Source: Halorussus salinus
Lineage (GTDB): Archaea; Halobacteriota; Halobacteria; Halobacteriales; Haladaptataceae
NCBI RefSeq assembly: GCF_004765815.2
Contig: NZ_SBIS02000011.1
Location: forward strand, 248,001 to 312,000
Length of the DNA: 64,000 nt
Reading direction: 5' to 3'
The translations under genes and the position numbers were made by a program. The notes under the pieces are model-generated. The model was not told where the DNA came from. It saw only the letters and a program-made list of their open reading frames with translations, and searched no databases. Position 1 is the first letter of the stretch, and every line of letters begins with the position of its first letter. Positions 52,114 through 60,694 of this stretch are shown piece by piece.

Positions 52114-52761
52114 TTACTCCGAGAGCAGTATCTCGCGCAACTCGTCGGCCGACCCCGCCACCGCGTCGGCCTCCGAGAGGTCCAACTCCTCGTCGGACTG
52201 ATTGCGGTACCCGACGACCTGCATCCCGGCGCGCTTCGCCGACCGGACGCCGTTCTCCGAGTCCTCGACCGCGATGCAGTCGTCGGGCGCGACGCCGAGT
52301 TCTTTCGCGGCGTACTCGTACACGTCGGGTTCGGGCTTGCTCTTGCCGTCGATTTCTTCGGCGCTAATCGTCCGGTCGAAGCCGTCGCGCAGGTCGAATC
52401 GGTCGAGGACGCGGTCTATCCAGTCGTGGGGCGACGACGAGACCAGCGCGACGGTCCGGCCCTCGCCGCGGAGGTCCCCGAGGAGACCCTCGAACCCGTC
52501 CATCAACTCGACCTCCTCGCCGTAGATGTCGCGGGCGGCCTCCTCGTAGCGGGCGACGAACTCGGCTTTCGTCTCGGTCATCTCGTGGCGCGCGTCGAGG
52601 TAGTCGTAGATCTCCCGGAAGTTCATCCCGGTCGTCTCGCTGGTGTCGGGCGACCCGTCCACCGCCGCGGGGAGGATGTCGGTCTCCTCGGTCTCGACCC
52701 AGTAGCGTTCGGAATTCACGATGACGCCGTCCATGTCGAACAGCACAGCCGTCGATTGCAC
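52114..52761 (-). CDS. HAD-family phosphatase/phosphomutase
   Basis: A 215-residue enzyme from GTG 52761 (MQSTAVLFDMDGVIVNSERY). Motif I is FDMDGV with nucleophile Asp9; motif II is VALVSSSPHDW; motif III is the Lys in KSKPEPDVYEYAAKELGVAP; motif IV is CIAVEDSENGVRSA. This is the HAD-IA pattern, including beta-phosphoglucomutase-like and phosphoglycolate phosphatase-like proteins. Substrate unknown. Confidence 0.9.
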   Translation of the reverse strand: MQSTAVLFDMDGVIVNSERYWVETEETDILPAAVDGSPDTSETTGMNFREIYDYLDARHEMTETKAEFVARYEEAARDIYGEEVELMDGFEGLLGDLRGEGRTVALVSSSPHDWIDRVLDRFDLRDGFDRTISAEEIDGKSKPEPDVYEYAAKELGVAPDDCIAVEDSENGVRSAKRAGMQVVGYRNQSDEELDLSEADAVAGSADELREILLSE

Positions 52762-52930
52762 GACTGGACCGAGGAGTCCCGGCGAAATAGTTGCTCCGGC
52801 GGATAGCGCGCCGGACGCCGCCCGCACGGCGCGGTCAATCGGTCGTTTCCCGGTACGATTCGTCCGTTTCCGGCGGTAATCTGCGTTGCCGAATCGAACG
52901 GGAGAGTTGTCGGCGTGAACGGATGTCGCG

Positions 52931-52938
52931 GTTTATTC
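52931..52938 (+). promoter_or_regulatory. TATA-like box of the spondin-domain gene
   Basis: gtttattc, about 31 nt before ATG 52966, favours that start over longer frames. Confidence 0.4.
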
Positions 52939-52965
52939 GGTCGGTCGCCGACGTTCGGCCGAGAC

Positions 52966-53919
52966 ATGACCGACGACTCCACAGAGCCGACTCGCAGGAC
53001 AGCCGCGACGCGCACGACGACTTCGACTCGCAGAACCGTCCTCACCGGCGTCGCGGGGGTGCTGGCCACGGCGGGCCTCGCTGGCGCGCAGGAGACGACC
53101 ACGGAGGGCGGCGAAACGACGGAAGGCGGTGAAACGACGGCGGGCGGCCAGACGACGACCGAAAGCGGCGAGAGCGACGAGACCACCACCGAGCGCGGCG
53201 AGACCCTGCGATTTCAGGTCCGCATCGTGAACGTCTCGGAACCGAACGCGCTGAACCCCGAGGAGGGAGAACCGGGACCGGTAATCCTCTCGCCGGGCGC
53301 GTACGCGGTCCACTCGCCCAACGTGGAACTGTTCGCGCCCGGCGAGTCCGCCAGCGCGGGACTGGAGTCGCTCGCGGAGGACGGCGACCCCTCGGGACTC
53401 GGCGGGGAACTGGAGGGCGTCGAGGGCGTCCTCGCCAGCGGCGCGTTCGCCGAACCGGTCGCTGGCGGGGAGGCCGGACCCATCGGACCCGGCGCGGCGT
53501 ACGGCTTCGAGGTCGAGGCCGCGCCGGGCGACCGCCTCTCGTTCGCCACGATGTTCGTGCCGTCGAACGACCTCTTCTTCGCGCCCGGCCCGTCGGGCAT
53601 CGAACTGTTCCGAGACGGCGACCCCGTCGCGGGCGACGTGACCCGGCGAGTCGGCCTCTGGGACGCCGGGACCGAGCAGAACGAGGAGCCCGGTGCCGGA
53701 GAAAATCAGGCTCCTCGGCAGTCCGGCCCGGACACCGGTCCCGCCGAGGACGCGCCGGTCCGGCGCATCGAGGAGGTCGAGGACGGCTACGAGTACCCGA
53801 GCGTCTCCGAGTCGATTCAGGTCCTCGTCGTGCCCCAAGGCGGGTTCGGCGGCGGAGAGACGGAGGGCGAAACGACAGCGAGTGAGGGGACTACCGCGGA
53901 AGACGAAACGACGAACTGA
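52966..53919 (+). CDS. Tat-exported spondin-domain protein
   Basis: A 317-residue protein from ATG 52966. The Tat signal is STRRTVLTGVAGVLATAGLA. A Gly/Thr/Glu-rich region (TTEGGETTEGGETTAGGQTT) forms a linker. The Spondin_N domain (about 85-215) shows FQVRIVNVSEPNAL at the start, SPGAYAVHSPNVELFAPGES, and RLSFATMFVPSNDLFFAPGP. The C-terminal part is another Pro/Glu/Thr-rich stretch. Spondin domains are extracellular adhesion-type domains in animals; haloarchaeal copies are secreted and their partners are unknown. Confidence 0.75.
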   Translation: MTDDSTEPTRRTAATRTTTSTRRTVLTGVAGVLATAGLAGAQETTTEGGETTEGGETTAGGQTTTESGESDETTTERGETLRFQVRIVNVSEPNALNPEEGEPGPVILSPGAYAVHSPNVELFAPGESASAGLESLAEDGDPSGLGGELEGVEGVLASGAFAEPVAGGEAGPIGPGAAYGFEVEAAPGDRLSFATMFVPSNDLFFAPGPSGIELFRDGDPVAGDVTRRVGLWDAGTEQNEEPGAGENQAPRQSGPDTGPAEDAPVRRIEEVEDGYEYPSVSESIQVLVVPQGGFGGGETEGETTASEGTTAEDETTN

Positions 53920-53943
53920 GTCGGGGGAACAGCGTCCCGTCCC

Positions 53944-54375
53944 CTACTCGTCCCAGAGTGTCTGCACGCGGTCTTCGATTTCGCCGAGGACGAGCGTGAG
54001 AACCTCGCGGTAGTCAGTCGGCCACGAGGCGTCTTCGCCGGGTGTCGATGCGTCCGGCGGTGGGTGATAGTGGTCGCGTTCGTTGTGCGGATTTCGATGC
54101 CGGTCCCACCGACACTCCCAGTCGTCGCTCGTCCGGGCCTCCCGGTAGTGAATCTTGAAAGCGTCGTTTTCGTACCAGCGGACCGCGAGACTCGCCGTCT
54201 GTACGCGCCGGGGATAGTACTCGTCCGAGAGTCGAACGTCGAGTTCGAGGTGGCCGTCGCCCGTGATAGCCGTCGTTTCGACTTGCCGCGTCGTCTCCAA
54301 CCGGTCCCGGAGCAGTTCCAGAACCGGACGGTCGATTGGGGCAGGAGTCGCTCCGTCCCCTGTTGGCGGCGTCAT
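53944..54375 (-). CDS. TumE-like toxin (DUF6516-type)
   Basis: A 143-residue protein from ATG 54375 (MTPPTGDGATPAPIDRPVLE). The layout, LELDVRLSDEYYPRRVQTAS with SLAVRWYENDAFKIHYREAR and WECRWDRHRNPHNERDHYHP, matches the TumE/DUF6516 family: a small beta-rich protein with a basic, His-rich motif. It starts 2 nt after the stop of its partner. In other archaea such proteins are putative toxins. Toxicity is not shown here. Confidence 0.75.
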   Translation of the reverse strand: MTPPTGDGATPAPIDRPVLELLRDRLETTRQVETTAITGDGHLELDVRLSDEYYPRRVQTASLAVRWYENDAFKIHYREARTSDDWECRWDRHRNPHNERDHYHPPPDASTPGEDASWPTDYREVLTLVLGEIEDRVQTLWDE

Positions 54376-54377
54376 CG

Positions 54378-54908
54378 CTATCTCGAAACCTGCTCGGTAG
54401 ACCCGGCGCGCTGCTGGCGTGCGCGCTCGTACTGCCGACGCTCCCGGCGTGCGGTCGCCCACTCCCCGAGGTCGGCGTACACGTCGTCGATACTCGCGTC
54501 CGCAGTCTCGTCGGCGGCTCGGAGCGCATCGACCTCGTCGGGAGTGGACGCTTCGTACTCGGACTCGTACGCGTCTATCTCCTCGGAGAGTTCCCGGACG
54601 CGCCGCTGAAGCTCCTCGACCGAGTGTTTGGCCGCGAGGTCGTTGATTCGACGCCACTCGAAGTACGAGTCGTTGCGCTCGTAGGTGGCCGGGTGGCCCT
54701 CGTGTCGCGTGACGATTCCGAGTTCCGCGAACCATCCGAGGTACTTCCGAGCCGTTTTCGGGTCACAGCCGACCGTCTCGGCAACCGAACTCGCGGCAGT
54801 CGGCTCACGAGTCTGAAGAATCGTCGCGTAAATCTGTTGCTCGGCATCGTCGCTACTGAACGCGCTCTCGAACGGCGGCGGTCCGTCGGAGGAGTCGGAC
54901 CGGGTCAT
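54378..54908 (-). CDS. DUF7342-type winged-helix antitoxin
   Basis: A 176-residue protein from ATG 54908 (MTRSDSSDGPPPFESAFSSD); an in-frame ATG at 54917 is possible. AT-rich actatatcc (about 54933-54941) lies 27 nt upstream. Winged helix: QQIYATILQTREPTAASSVA with CDPKTARKYLGWFAELGIVT, then HEGHPATYERNDSYFEWRRI, a diagnostic segment of DUF7342. The C-terminal part is a long coiled-coil helix (ELQRRVRELSEEIDAYESEY). It probably represses the module. Confidence 0.75.
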   Translation of the reverse strand: MTRSDSSDGPPPFESAFSSDDAEQQIYATILQTREPTAASSVAETVGCDPKTARKYLGWFAELGIVTRHEGHPATYERNDSYFEWRRINDLAAKHSVEELQRRVRELSEEIDAYESEYEASTPDEVDALRAADETADASIDDVYADLGEWATARRERRQYERARQQRAGSTEQVSR

Positions 54909-54985
54909 ACTCGACATACGAACTCGAATGGATATAGTTCTTTCTAGCAGGAAATATTTCCGTTGTCGTCCGCACTCTCACTAAC

Positions 54986-54993
54986 GTTTAAAT
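54986..54993 (+). promoter_or_regulatory. TATA box of the NucS-N gene
   Basis: gtttaaat, about 28 nt before GTG 55018. A leaderless start. Confidence 0.5.
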
Positions 54994-55017
54994 ACGGAAA
55001 CGGGACGACCCCTGCCC

Positions 55018-55812
55018 GTGACTCGAATCCACGTCTACGCGGGCGACTGCACGACGACCTACCACGGCGGCGACGGCCCGCGCCGAGAGCGCGGCCGCGT
55101 CGTGGTGGTCCACAAACCCGACGGGACGCTCCTCGTCCACGACGCGGAGGGGTACCAACCGGTCGCGTGGCTGACCCGCGCGAACGCGGTCCACCGCGAG
55201 ACCGACGGCGAGGGCGGGTTCGGCCTCGTCGCGGTCAAGGACGGCGAACGCCTCCGAGTCGAGAGCCGCGCCGACGCCGACCACGCGAGCTACGGCGCGA
55301 CCGCGGCGGGCACCGAGGTCGGCGACTGTCCGGACTGTGCGGGTCTCCTCGTCCGCGCTCGCGGGGCGGTCTCGTGCCTCGACTGTTCGGGCGAGTACGG
55401 GCTTCCACGCGACGCCGCGACGCTCGATTCGACCTGCGACTGCGGGCTTCCGCGGATGGCGGTCGAACGCGGCGCGCGCTTCGAACTCTGCGTGGACCGC
55501 GACTGCGAGCGACTGGACGCCGCGGTCCGCGAGCGGTTCGACCGCGAGTGGTCGTGTCCCGACTGCGACGGGGACCTGCGAGTCCTGCGCGAGCGGACCC
55601 TCTTTCTGGGCTGTGAGAACCATCCCGACTGCGAGACCACGTTCGCGCTTCCCGACCGAGAAGTGGTCGGCATCTGCGAGTGCGGACTCCCGCGCGTCCG
55701 GAGCGACGACTCGACGGACGCAGACGAGTCGGCGAGCGGGGCCGAGCCAGCGTACCCGGCCGACGCACGCTGTCTCGACCCCGACTGCACCGAGACACCG
55801 GAAACAGTTTGA
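55018..55812 (+). CDS. NucS N-terminal domain protein with topoisomerase-type zinc ribbons
   Basis: A 264-residue protein from GTG 55018. The first ~95 residues (HVYAGDCTTTYHGGDGPRRE ... VVVVHKPDGTLLVHDAEGYQ) match the N-terminal DNA-binding, DUF91-type domain of EndoMS/NucS. The nuclease domain is absent. In its place are about four cysteine clusters of zinc-ribbon type (GDCPDCAGLL, SCLDCSGEYG, SCPDCDGDLR, LGCENHPDCETTF), resembling C-terminal ribbons of topoisomerase IA. It may be a DNA-binding or mismatch-recognising adaptor without cutting activity. Downstream is endA. Confidence 0.8.
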   Translation: MTRIHVYAGDCTTTYHGGDGPRRERGRVVVVHKPDGTLLVHDAEGYQPVAWLTRANAVHRETDGEGGFGLVAVKDGERLRVESRADADHASYGATAAGTEVGDCPDCAGLLVRARGAVSCLDCSGEYGLPRDAATLDSTCDCGLPRMAVERGARFELCVDRDCERLDAAVRERFDREWSCPDCDGDLRVLRERTLFLGCENHPDCETTFALPDREVVGICECGLPRVRSDDSTDADESASGAEPAYPADARCLDPDCTETPETV

Positions 55813-55835
55813 CGCCGGGAACCGGAACGACGAGC

Positions 55836-56891
55836 ATGGACGGACGCCTGCGAGACGACGAGGTGGTGGTCGATGGCGACGCCCGCCAGCGATACTACGA
55901 CTCCAGCGGGTACGGCCGCCCCTTGGAGGCCAACAGCGTCGCGCTCTCGCGCGTCGAAGCGGCCTACCTGCTGTTCAAAGGCGACTTGGACGGTGTGGAC
56001 GGGATGGGCTTCCGGGAGTTTCTCGCCGACGCGGGCGACGAGATAGCCACGCGATTCCTCGTCTACGCCGACCTGCGAGACCGAGGGTTCTACCTCTCGC
56101 CCGCCCGCGAAGAGTGGGTCGGTTCTCCTCGGTCGAACACCGACTTCGTGGTCTACCCCCGCGGCAAGGGACCGTGGGACGAGTCGGTCCTCTACCGCGT
56201 CCGCGTCGTCGGCGAGCGCGCGGACGTGCCCGCCGACCGGTTGGGCGACGTGGTGCTGGCGGTCGTGGACGAGGAGAGCGAGATAACCTACCTCGAAACC
56301 GACCGAGCGGACCTCCGCGGGAGTTCCGCGACCGACCTCCCTGCGGACGTGCCCGCCGACCTGCTGGACGACCGCGTGCTGGTCTGGGACCCGCCAGAGG
56401 AGTTGCACCACCGCGGGTTCTACGGGCAACCGCTGGACGACCGCGACGAGAACCGCGAGCGTGCCCTCCAGTTGTCGCTGGTCGAAGCGGCGTACCTCGC
56501 CGACGAGGGACTCCTCTCGCTGGGCGGCCGAACCGACCGTCCGGAGACCGGGGCGGAGACCGTCCGCGAGCGCGGCCGGGAGGTCGAGGGCGAGCGGTTC
56601 GACCGCCGACTCCGAGTCTACCGGGCGCTCCGCGAGCGCGGGGTCGTCCCCAAGACCGGGTTCAAGTTCGGGTCGGACTTCCGGACGTACGCCGACGTGG
56701 AGTCGGTCGAGGAGTTGGGCCACTCGGAGTGTCTGGTCCGAGTCCTCCCGACGGACCACGTCTTCTCGCCGCGGGACCTCGCGCTGGACGTGCGCCTCGC
56801 TCACGGGGTCCGAAAGCGGATGATTTTTGCGCTCGTGGGACCGAACGAGGAGATAACCGACTGGATTTCCGTGGGTCGATTGACCCCCTGA
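55836..56891 (+). CDS. endA: tRNA-intron endonuclease
   Basis: A 351-residue enzyme of the duplicated (alpha2) type: two halves, each a fused structural and catalytic-fold domain. The N-terminal repeat begins VALSRVEAAYLLFKGDLDGV and the C-terminal repeat LQLSLVEAAYLADEGLLSLG. The catalytic triad is in the second half: Tyr in RTYADVESVEELGHSECLV, His in TDHVFSPRDL and Lys in HGVRKRMIFALVG. It cuts bulge-helix-bulge introns from pre-tRNAs. Its location upstream of trpS fits the intron-bearing tRNA-Trp of haloarchaea. Confidence 0.94.
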   Translation: MDGRLRDDEVVVDGDARQRYYDSSGYGRPLEANSVALSRVEAAYLLFKGDLDGVDGMGFREFLADAGDEIATRFLVYADLRDRGFYLSPAREEWVGSPRSNTDFVVYPRGKGPWDESVLYRVRVVGERADVPADRLGDVVLAVVDEESEITYLETDRADLRGSSATDLPADVPADLLDDRVLVWDPPEELHHRGFYGQPLDDRDENRERALQLSLVEAAYLADEGLLSLGGRTDRPETGAETVRERGREVEGERFDRRLRVYRALRERGVVPKTGFKFGSDFRTYADVESVEELGHSECLVRVLPTDHVFSPRDLALDVRLAHGVRKRMIFALVGPNEEITDWISVGRLTP

Positions 56892-56904
56892 GAGCGAGAC
56901 CACT

Positions 56905-58494
56905 ATGACACGAGATACGGACCGCGGCCGAGCGGACGAACGAGCGAGTACAGCGCCGGAAATGCGACCTGACGGTGGCACTGCCGCGAGCGGCGACGAC
57001 GAGACGACCCTCGACCCGTGGGGGTCCGCGACCGTCTCGGACTACCGGAAGCTGTTCGAGGAGTTCGGCATCGAGGAGTTCGAGGAAGTGCTTCCGGAGG
57101 TGCCCGACCCCCACTACCTGATGCGTAGGGGTGTCATCTTCGGCCATCGGGACTACCGACGGGTCGCCGACGCGATGGTCAACGACGAACCGTTCGCGGC
57201 GCTCTCGGGGTTCATGCCGACGGGCGACCCCCACATCGGGCACAAGCTCGTCTTCGACGAAATTATCTGGCACCAACAGCAGGGCGGGGACGCATACGCC
57301 CTCATCGCCGACCTCGAAGCTCACAGCGCCCGCGGGCTGACGTGGGACGAGATAGACGAACACGCCCGCGACTACCTGCTGAGTCTGCTGGCGCTCGGGT
57401 TCGACCCCGAGGAGGGCACCCTCTACCGCCAGTCGGGCGACCGCGAGGTGCAGGATTTGGCCTTCGAGTTGGGGTCGGAAGCCAACTTCTCGGAGTTGGA
57501 GAACATCTACGGCTTCTCGGGCGAGACCAGCGTCTCGCACATGCAGAGCGTCGTGACCCAGATGGCCGACATCCTCTACCCCCAACTGGACGAACCCAAG
57601 CCGACAGTCATCCCGGTCGGTCCCGACCAAGACCCCCACGTCAGGTTGGCGCGGGACCTCGCGGCCCGGATGGGCTACTTCGGCGTCACGAAGGCGTACG
57701 CGAGTTTCGAGGCCGACGAAGCGGAGCGCGAACTCCTCGCGGCGGCGTACGCCGCGCTCTCGGAGGAGCTTGACGAAAACCAGACGGTCCGCTGTGAAGA
57801 CGCCGCCGACTGGATAGCCGACGAGATGGCTCCCGACGACGCCCGCGAGAGCGCAATGTCGAAGCTCCGGGAAGCTGGCAAGGAACCGCTCCGACCGCGG
57901 GTCCGGTTCCTCGACCGGAACGCGACCGAGGAGGCGTTCGAGTCGCTCATCGACGCCGTGGAGGGCGAGAAGCGCGTGTTCGACGAACACATCGACGCCT
58001 TCGACCTCTCGCGCGAGGCGGCCGAACAGTTGGCCCGCGAGGTCGAACTCGACCACGGCGGCTACGGCTTCGTCGCGCCCTCGTCGCTCTACCACCGGTT
58101 CATGACCGGGCTGACCGGCGGGAAGATGTCCTCGTCGGTCCCGGCGAGTCACATCAGCCTGCTGGACGACCCCGAGGAGGGCTACGACAAGGTGAAAGCC
58201 GCGACCACGGGCGGCCGAGAGACCGCCGAGAAACAGCGCGAACTCGGCGGGGAGGCCGACGAGTGTCCGGTGTACGAACTGTACGCCTACCTGCTGGCGG
58301 GCGACGACGACGAGTTCGCCAAGGAAGTCTACGACGAGTGTGTCGGCGGCGAACGCCTCTGTGGCGACTGCAAGGAGCAGGCCGCCCAGTTGATGGAGGA
58401 GTTCCTCGCGGACCACCAAGAGAAGCGCGAGGAGGTCGAAGACCTGCTGGAGGAGGCCGACATCGAGTTGGACAGTCCGCGAAAGCAAAAATAA
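56905..58494 (+). CDS. trpS: Tryptophanyl-tRNA synthetase
   Basis: A 529-residue class I aminoacyl-tRNA synthetase with a ~35-residue charged N-terminal extension, as usual in haloarchaea. HIGH is at TGDPHIGHKLVFDEI and KMSKS appears as GGKMSSSVPASH. The C-terminal part has cysteines (CPVYELYAYLL, CVGGERLCGDC). It charges tRNA-Trp. It begins 13 nt after endA and is probably co-transcribed. The family-length match (about 510-530) is good. Confidence 0.96.
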   Translation: MTRDTDRGRADERASTAPEMRPDGGTAASGDDETTLDPWGSATVSDYRKLFEEFGIEEFEEVLPEVPDPHYLMRRGVIFGHRDYRRVADAMVNDEPFAALSGFMPTGDPHIGHKLVFDEIIWHQQQGGDAYALIADLEAHSARGLTWDEIDEHARDYLLSLLALGFDPEEGTLYRQSGDREVQDLAFELGSEANFSELENIYGFSGETSVSHMQSVVTQMADILYPQLDEPKPTVIPVGPDQDPHVRLARDLAARMGYFGVTKAYASFEADEAERELLAAAYAALSEELDENQTVRCEDAADWIADEMAPDDARESAMSKLREAGKEPLRPRVRFLDRNATEEAFESLIDAVEGEKRVFDEHIDAFDLSREAAEQLAREVELDHGGYGFVAPSSLYHRFMTGLTGGKMSSSVPASHISLLDDPEEGYDKVKAATTGGRETAEKQRELGGEADECPVYELYAYLLAGDDDEFAKEVYDECVGGERLCGDCKEQAAQLMEEFLADHQEKREEVEDLLEEADIELDSPRKQK

Positions 58495-58502
58495 ACCATC
58501 AA

Positions 58503-59348
58503 TTACGTTGCTGGACAAACCGGTGTTTCCAAGCGGTCGCTACTACGCCCCTTTAGTGTCATACCTTTCAAATCTTGTTCAAATTCTGACTCCGGAATAT
58601 AGAAACACCCGAATGGTATTTCTGGTTTTTTGTCTACTGCACCAATATAAACATAGCTGCTCATATTTTGCTTCGTCCGACGATTCAGACGTTGATACGC
58701 TTCTGTAACAGCGGTTGCTCTCTCTACTCGCTTCTCTCTAACTATCCCTCCATGAGCAGTCCAAAAATAGCGTACCGGATACTTCGGTGTAGCTGCTAGG
58801 TCTACATAAGTCGTATTCTCAGATAGTACTTTTTCATCAACTAAAATGGTCACTGATACGGTTTCCGTTGGAGAAAGATTTTCTATCTGGATCTTTTTGC
58901 TACAAAAAGTAGCATTAGTAAACGCCTTCTTTCCACCGCCAGTAACTTCGGGCGAAGCTATGTTACCAACTTGAACAGAATCAACCTTCGGAATGAACAC
59001 TTCTTCGGAACATCCCGGAAGATGTAAGCGTAATTTTACCTGTTTTGCAGATGCGCTTCCAGTATTAGAAACGCTAACTGTAAATAGTCCAAATCCATTT
59101 TCCCAAACAGTTTTTCCCCACTTATCGACGGTTTGGTTTTCTTTGTACTCTGGCACTCTATAATTCACATCAGTCTTGACTTCAGGGTGGTTTGTAATAC
59201 CTGCTTCAGCAGTCCAATCAATAATTACAGAATATACCACCGGTTGAATTAGAAAAGTGATAAGCAAAGGTACAAAAAGAATTCCAATGATTTTCTTCGC
59301 ATATTTTTGTTGTTTTTCTGATAGTATTTTTGCCATTTCCTCTTTCAT
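58503..59348 (-). CDS. AT-rich membrane-anchored hypothetical protein
   Basis: A 281-residue protein from ATG 59348 (MKEEMAKILSEKQQKYAKKI); the TATA-like ctttattc (59374-59381, minus strand) supports this start over two upstream ATGs. One membrane helix, IIGILFVPLLITFLIQPVVY, near the N-terminus is followed by a beta-rich region (FGLFTVSVSNTGSASAKQVK, NTGSA motif of CARDB/DUF11-like domains) and a C-terminal region not recognised. It lies in an AT-rich patch (58500-59390) between GC-rich genes. Probably acquired; function unknown. Confidence 0.75.
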   Translation of the reverse strand: MKEEMAKILSEKQQKYAKKIIGILFVPLLITFLIQPVVYSVIIDWTAEAGITNHPEVKTDVNYRVPEYKENQTVDKWGKTVWENGFGLFTVSVSNTGSASAKQVKLRLHLPGCSEEVFIPKVDSVQVGNIASPEVTGGGKKAFTNATFCSKKIQIENLSPTETVSVTILVDEKVLSENTTYVDLAATPKYPVRYFWTAHGGIVREKRVERATAVTEAYQRLNRRTKQNMSSYVYIGAVDKKPEIPFGCFYIPESEFEQDLKGMTLKGRSSDRLETPVCPAT

Positions 59349-59373
59349 TGGTACTAGAGCAGAATAGTCTATG

Positions 59374-59381
59374 GAATAAAG
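59374..59381 (-). promoter_or_regulatory. TATA box of the AT-rich membrane gene
   Basis: ctttattc on the minus strand, centred about 29 nt before ATG 59348. Confidence 0.45.
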
Positions 59382-59458
59382 CATACGGAAAGTGTGATTC
59401 AAGAAGATAGCGGATCGTTTCAACAACAGTTAACCCGACGCGTCCGGACAGACCACGT

Positions 59459-59659
59459 ATGGCTACAGCGAACGCGGACAGACTCGAACCGCTCGGAATC
59501 GGTTTCGGCGTCCTCCTCGTCCTCGTCGGTATCATGACCATCGTCGGCACGCCGTGGGCCTACAAGTCCGGCGGCGCGCTCCTGATGGTCGGACAGGGGT
59601 TCGGCGCAGTCGCCGCCATCGCCGTCGGCGCGTTGCTGGCGTGGCTCGCACGGAAGTAA
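59459..59659 (+). CDS. Small two-helix membrane protein
   Basis: A 66-residue protein (MATANADRLEPLGIGFGVLL) with helices GIGFGVLLVLVGIMTIVG and MVGQGFGAVAAIAVGALLAWLA separated by TPWAYKSGGA. Haloarchaeal hypothetical of unknown role. Divergent from the 58503 gene by 110 nt. Confidence 0.65.
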   Translation: MATANADRLEPLGIGFGVLLVLVGIMTIVGTPWAYKSGGALLMVGQGFGAVAAIAVGALLAWLARK

Positions 59660-59720
59660 CGGCTCCGTTTCGACTGCGCGACGGCGAAAAATCGACCCGA
59701 ATATCGGGGCGCTTCTGACG

Positions 59721-60530
59721 CTACTTGTTCGGCAGGAACGCGAGACCGACCAGCATGACGACCGTGATGATGCTGAGGATGACGATGCCCCAGAGACCCG
59801 CCATGCGCTCGTTGAACGTGTCGATTTCGCCGACCTGCGACTGGTACTCGCCGGGGGTCGGCGAGAGTTGGAGGGTATCGTTCTCGGGGAAGTGCGCGAC
59901 GAACTGCTGGCCGCCGTCTTCGGGACCGAGCGTGACGTTGTCGCCCTGCGCGAACGAGGTCGATACCGTCTGCGGGGCGGTCCACGTCAGGAGCGCCCGC
60001 TCGGCGGTGACGTTCGAGACGGTGGTCTGGTTACCGGCGAGTTGGAGGGTCTGACCCTCGTTGAACTGACGCGTCTCGGGTTCGCCGAACTGCTGGCGCT
60101 TGTACTCCTCGACCGGGACGAGCGAGCGGTTCCCGTCGCTCCGGTTGACTACGACGTACTCGGTGCCACCCTGCGTGACCGTCGAGACGTTCTCGCTCAG
60201 GTTGAACTCCTCGCGGAGCGTGAACTGACCGGGGTCGGTCTCGTTGGGGATGAGGACCCTGTACGTGGTGTCGTCTAGCTGTGTGGTCGAGTTGTTCGCC
60301 CACGTCGCGGTGTACCGCCCCGACTCGTTGACCCGTTCCAGCGCTCCCTCTCCGTCGCTGATCGACGCGACCGTGTACTCCAGTCCGCCGACGGTCAGCG
60401 TGTCGTTCTCGGTGTAGGTCTCCCCTTGCAGGTCGATGCCCGGCTCTTGGGCGACGCCGATGAGCGAGTATGCCCCAGCGGCGATGACGAGAAAGAGGAC
60501 GCCGTACACCGTCGCGGCTCGTCGTTGCAT
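59721..60530 (-). CDS. Membrane protein with large extracytoplasmic domain
   Basis: A 269-residue protein from ATG 60530 (MQRRAATVYGVLFLVIAAGA), TATA box attaaaa (60554-60560) 27 nt upstream. It has an N-terminal helix (YGVLFLVIAAGAYSLIGVA), a beta-rich soluble stretch with many Asn/Thr (NLSENVSTVTQGG, VLIPNETDPGQFTLREE), and a C-terminal helix (WGIVILSIITVVMLVGLAFL). NxS/T sites suggest surface glycosylation. Function unknown; conserved-looking haloarchaeal type. Confidence 0.75.
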   Translation of the reverse strand: MQRRAATVYGVLFLVIAAGAYSLIGVAQEPGIDLQGETYTENDTLTVGGLEYTVASISDGEGALERVNESGRYTATWANNSTTQLDDTTYRVLIPNETDPGQFTLREEFNLSENVSTVTQGGTEYVVVNRSDGNRSLVPVEEYKRQQFGEPETRQFNEGQTLQLAGNQTTVSNVTAERALLTWTAPQTVSTSFAQGDNVTLGPEDGGQQFVAHFPENDTLQLSPTPGEYQSQVGEIDTFNERMAGLWGIVILSIITVVMLVGLAFLPNK

Positions 60531-60553
60531 ATCCCGATATTTTGGCGCTTGCG

Positions 60554-60560
60554 TTTTAAT
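60554..60560 (-). promoter_or_regulatory. TATA box of the 60530 gene
   Basis: ttttaat on the plus strand (attaaaa on the minus strand), 27 nt before ATG 60530. Confidence 0.5.
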
Positions 60561-60694
60561 CATTGGCTTTCGTTACTTTCGAGTTCGTTTAGCTCCGATA
60601 TTTTAGACGTAGAACGAGCCAGCGGACCGTCTCGACCGCCGGGAGAGTCGGACGGCGACCCAACGATTTTGTCCGTCCGCCGATAACTGCGGAC

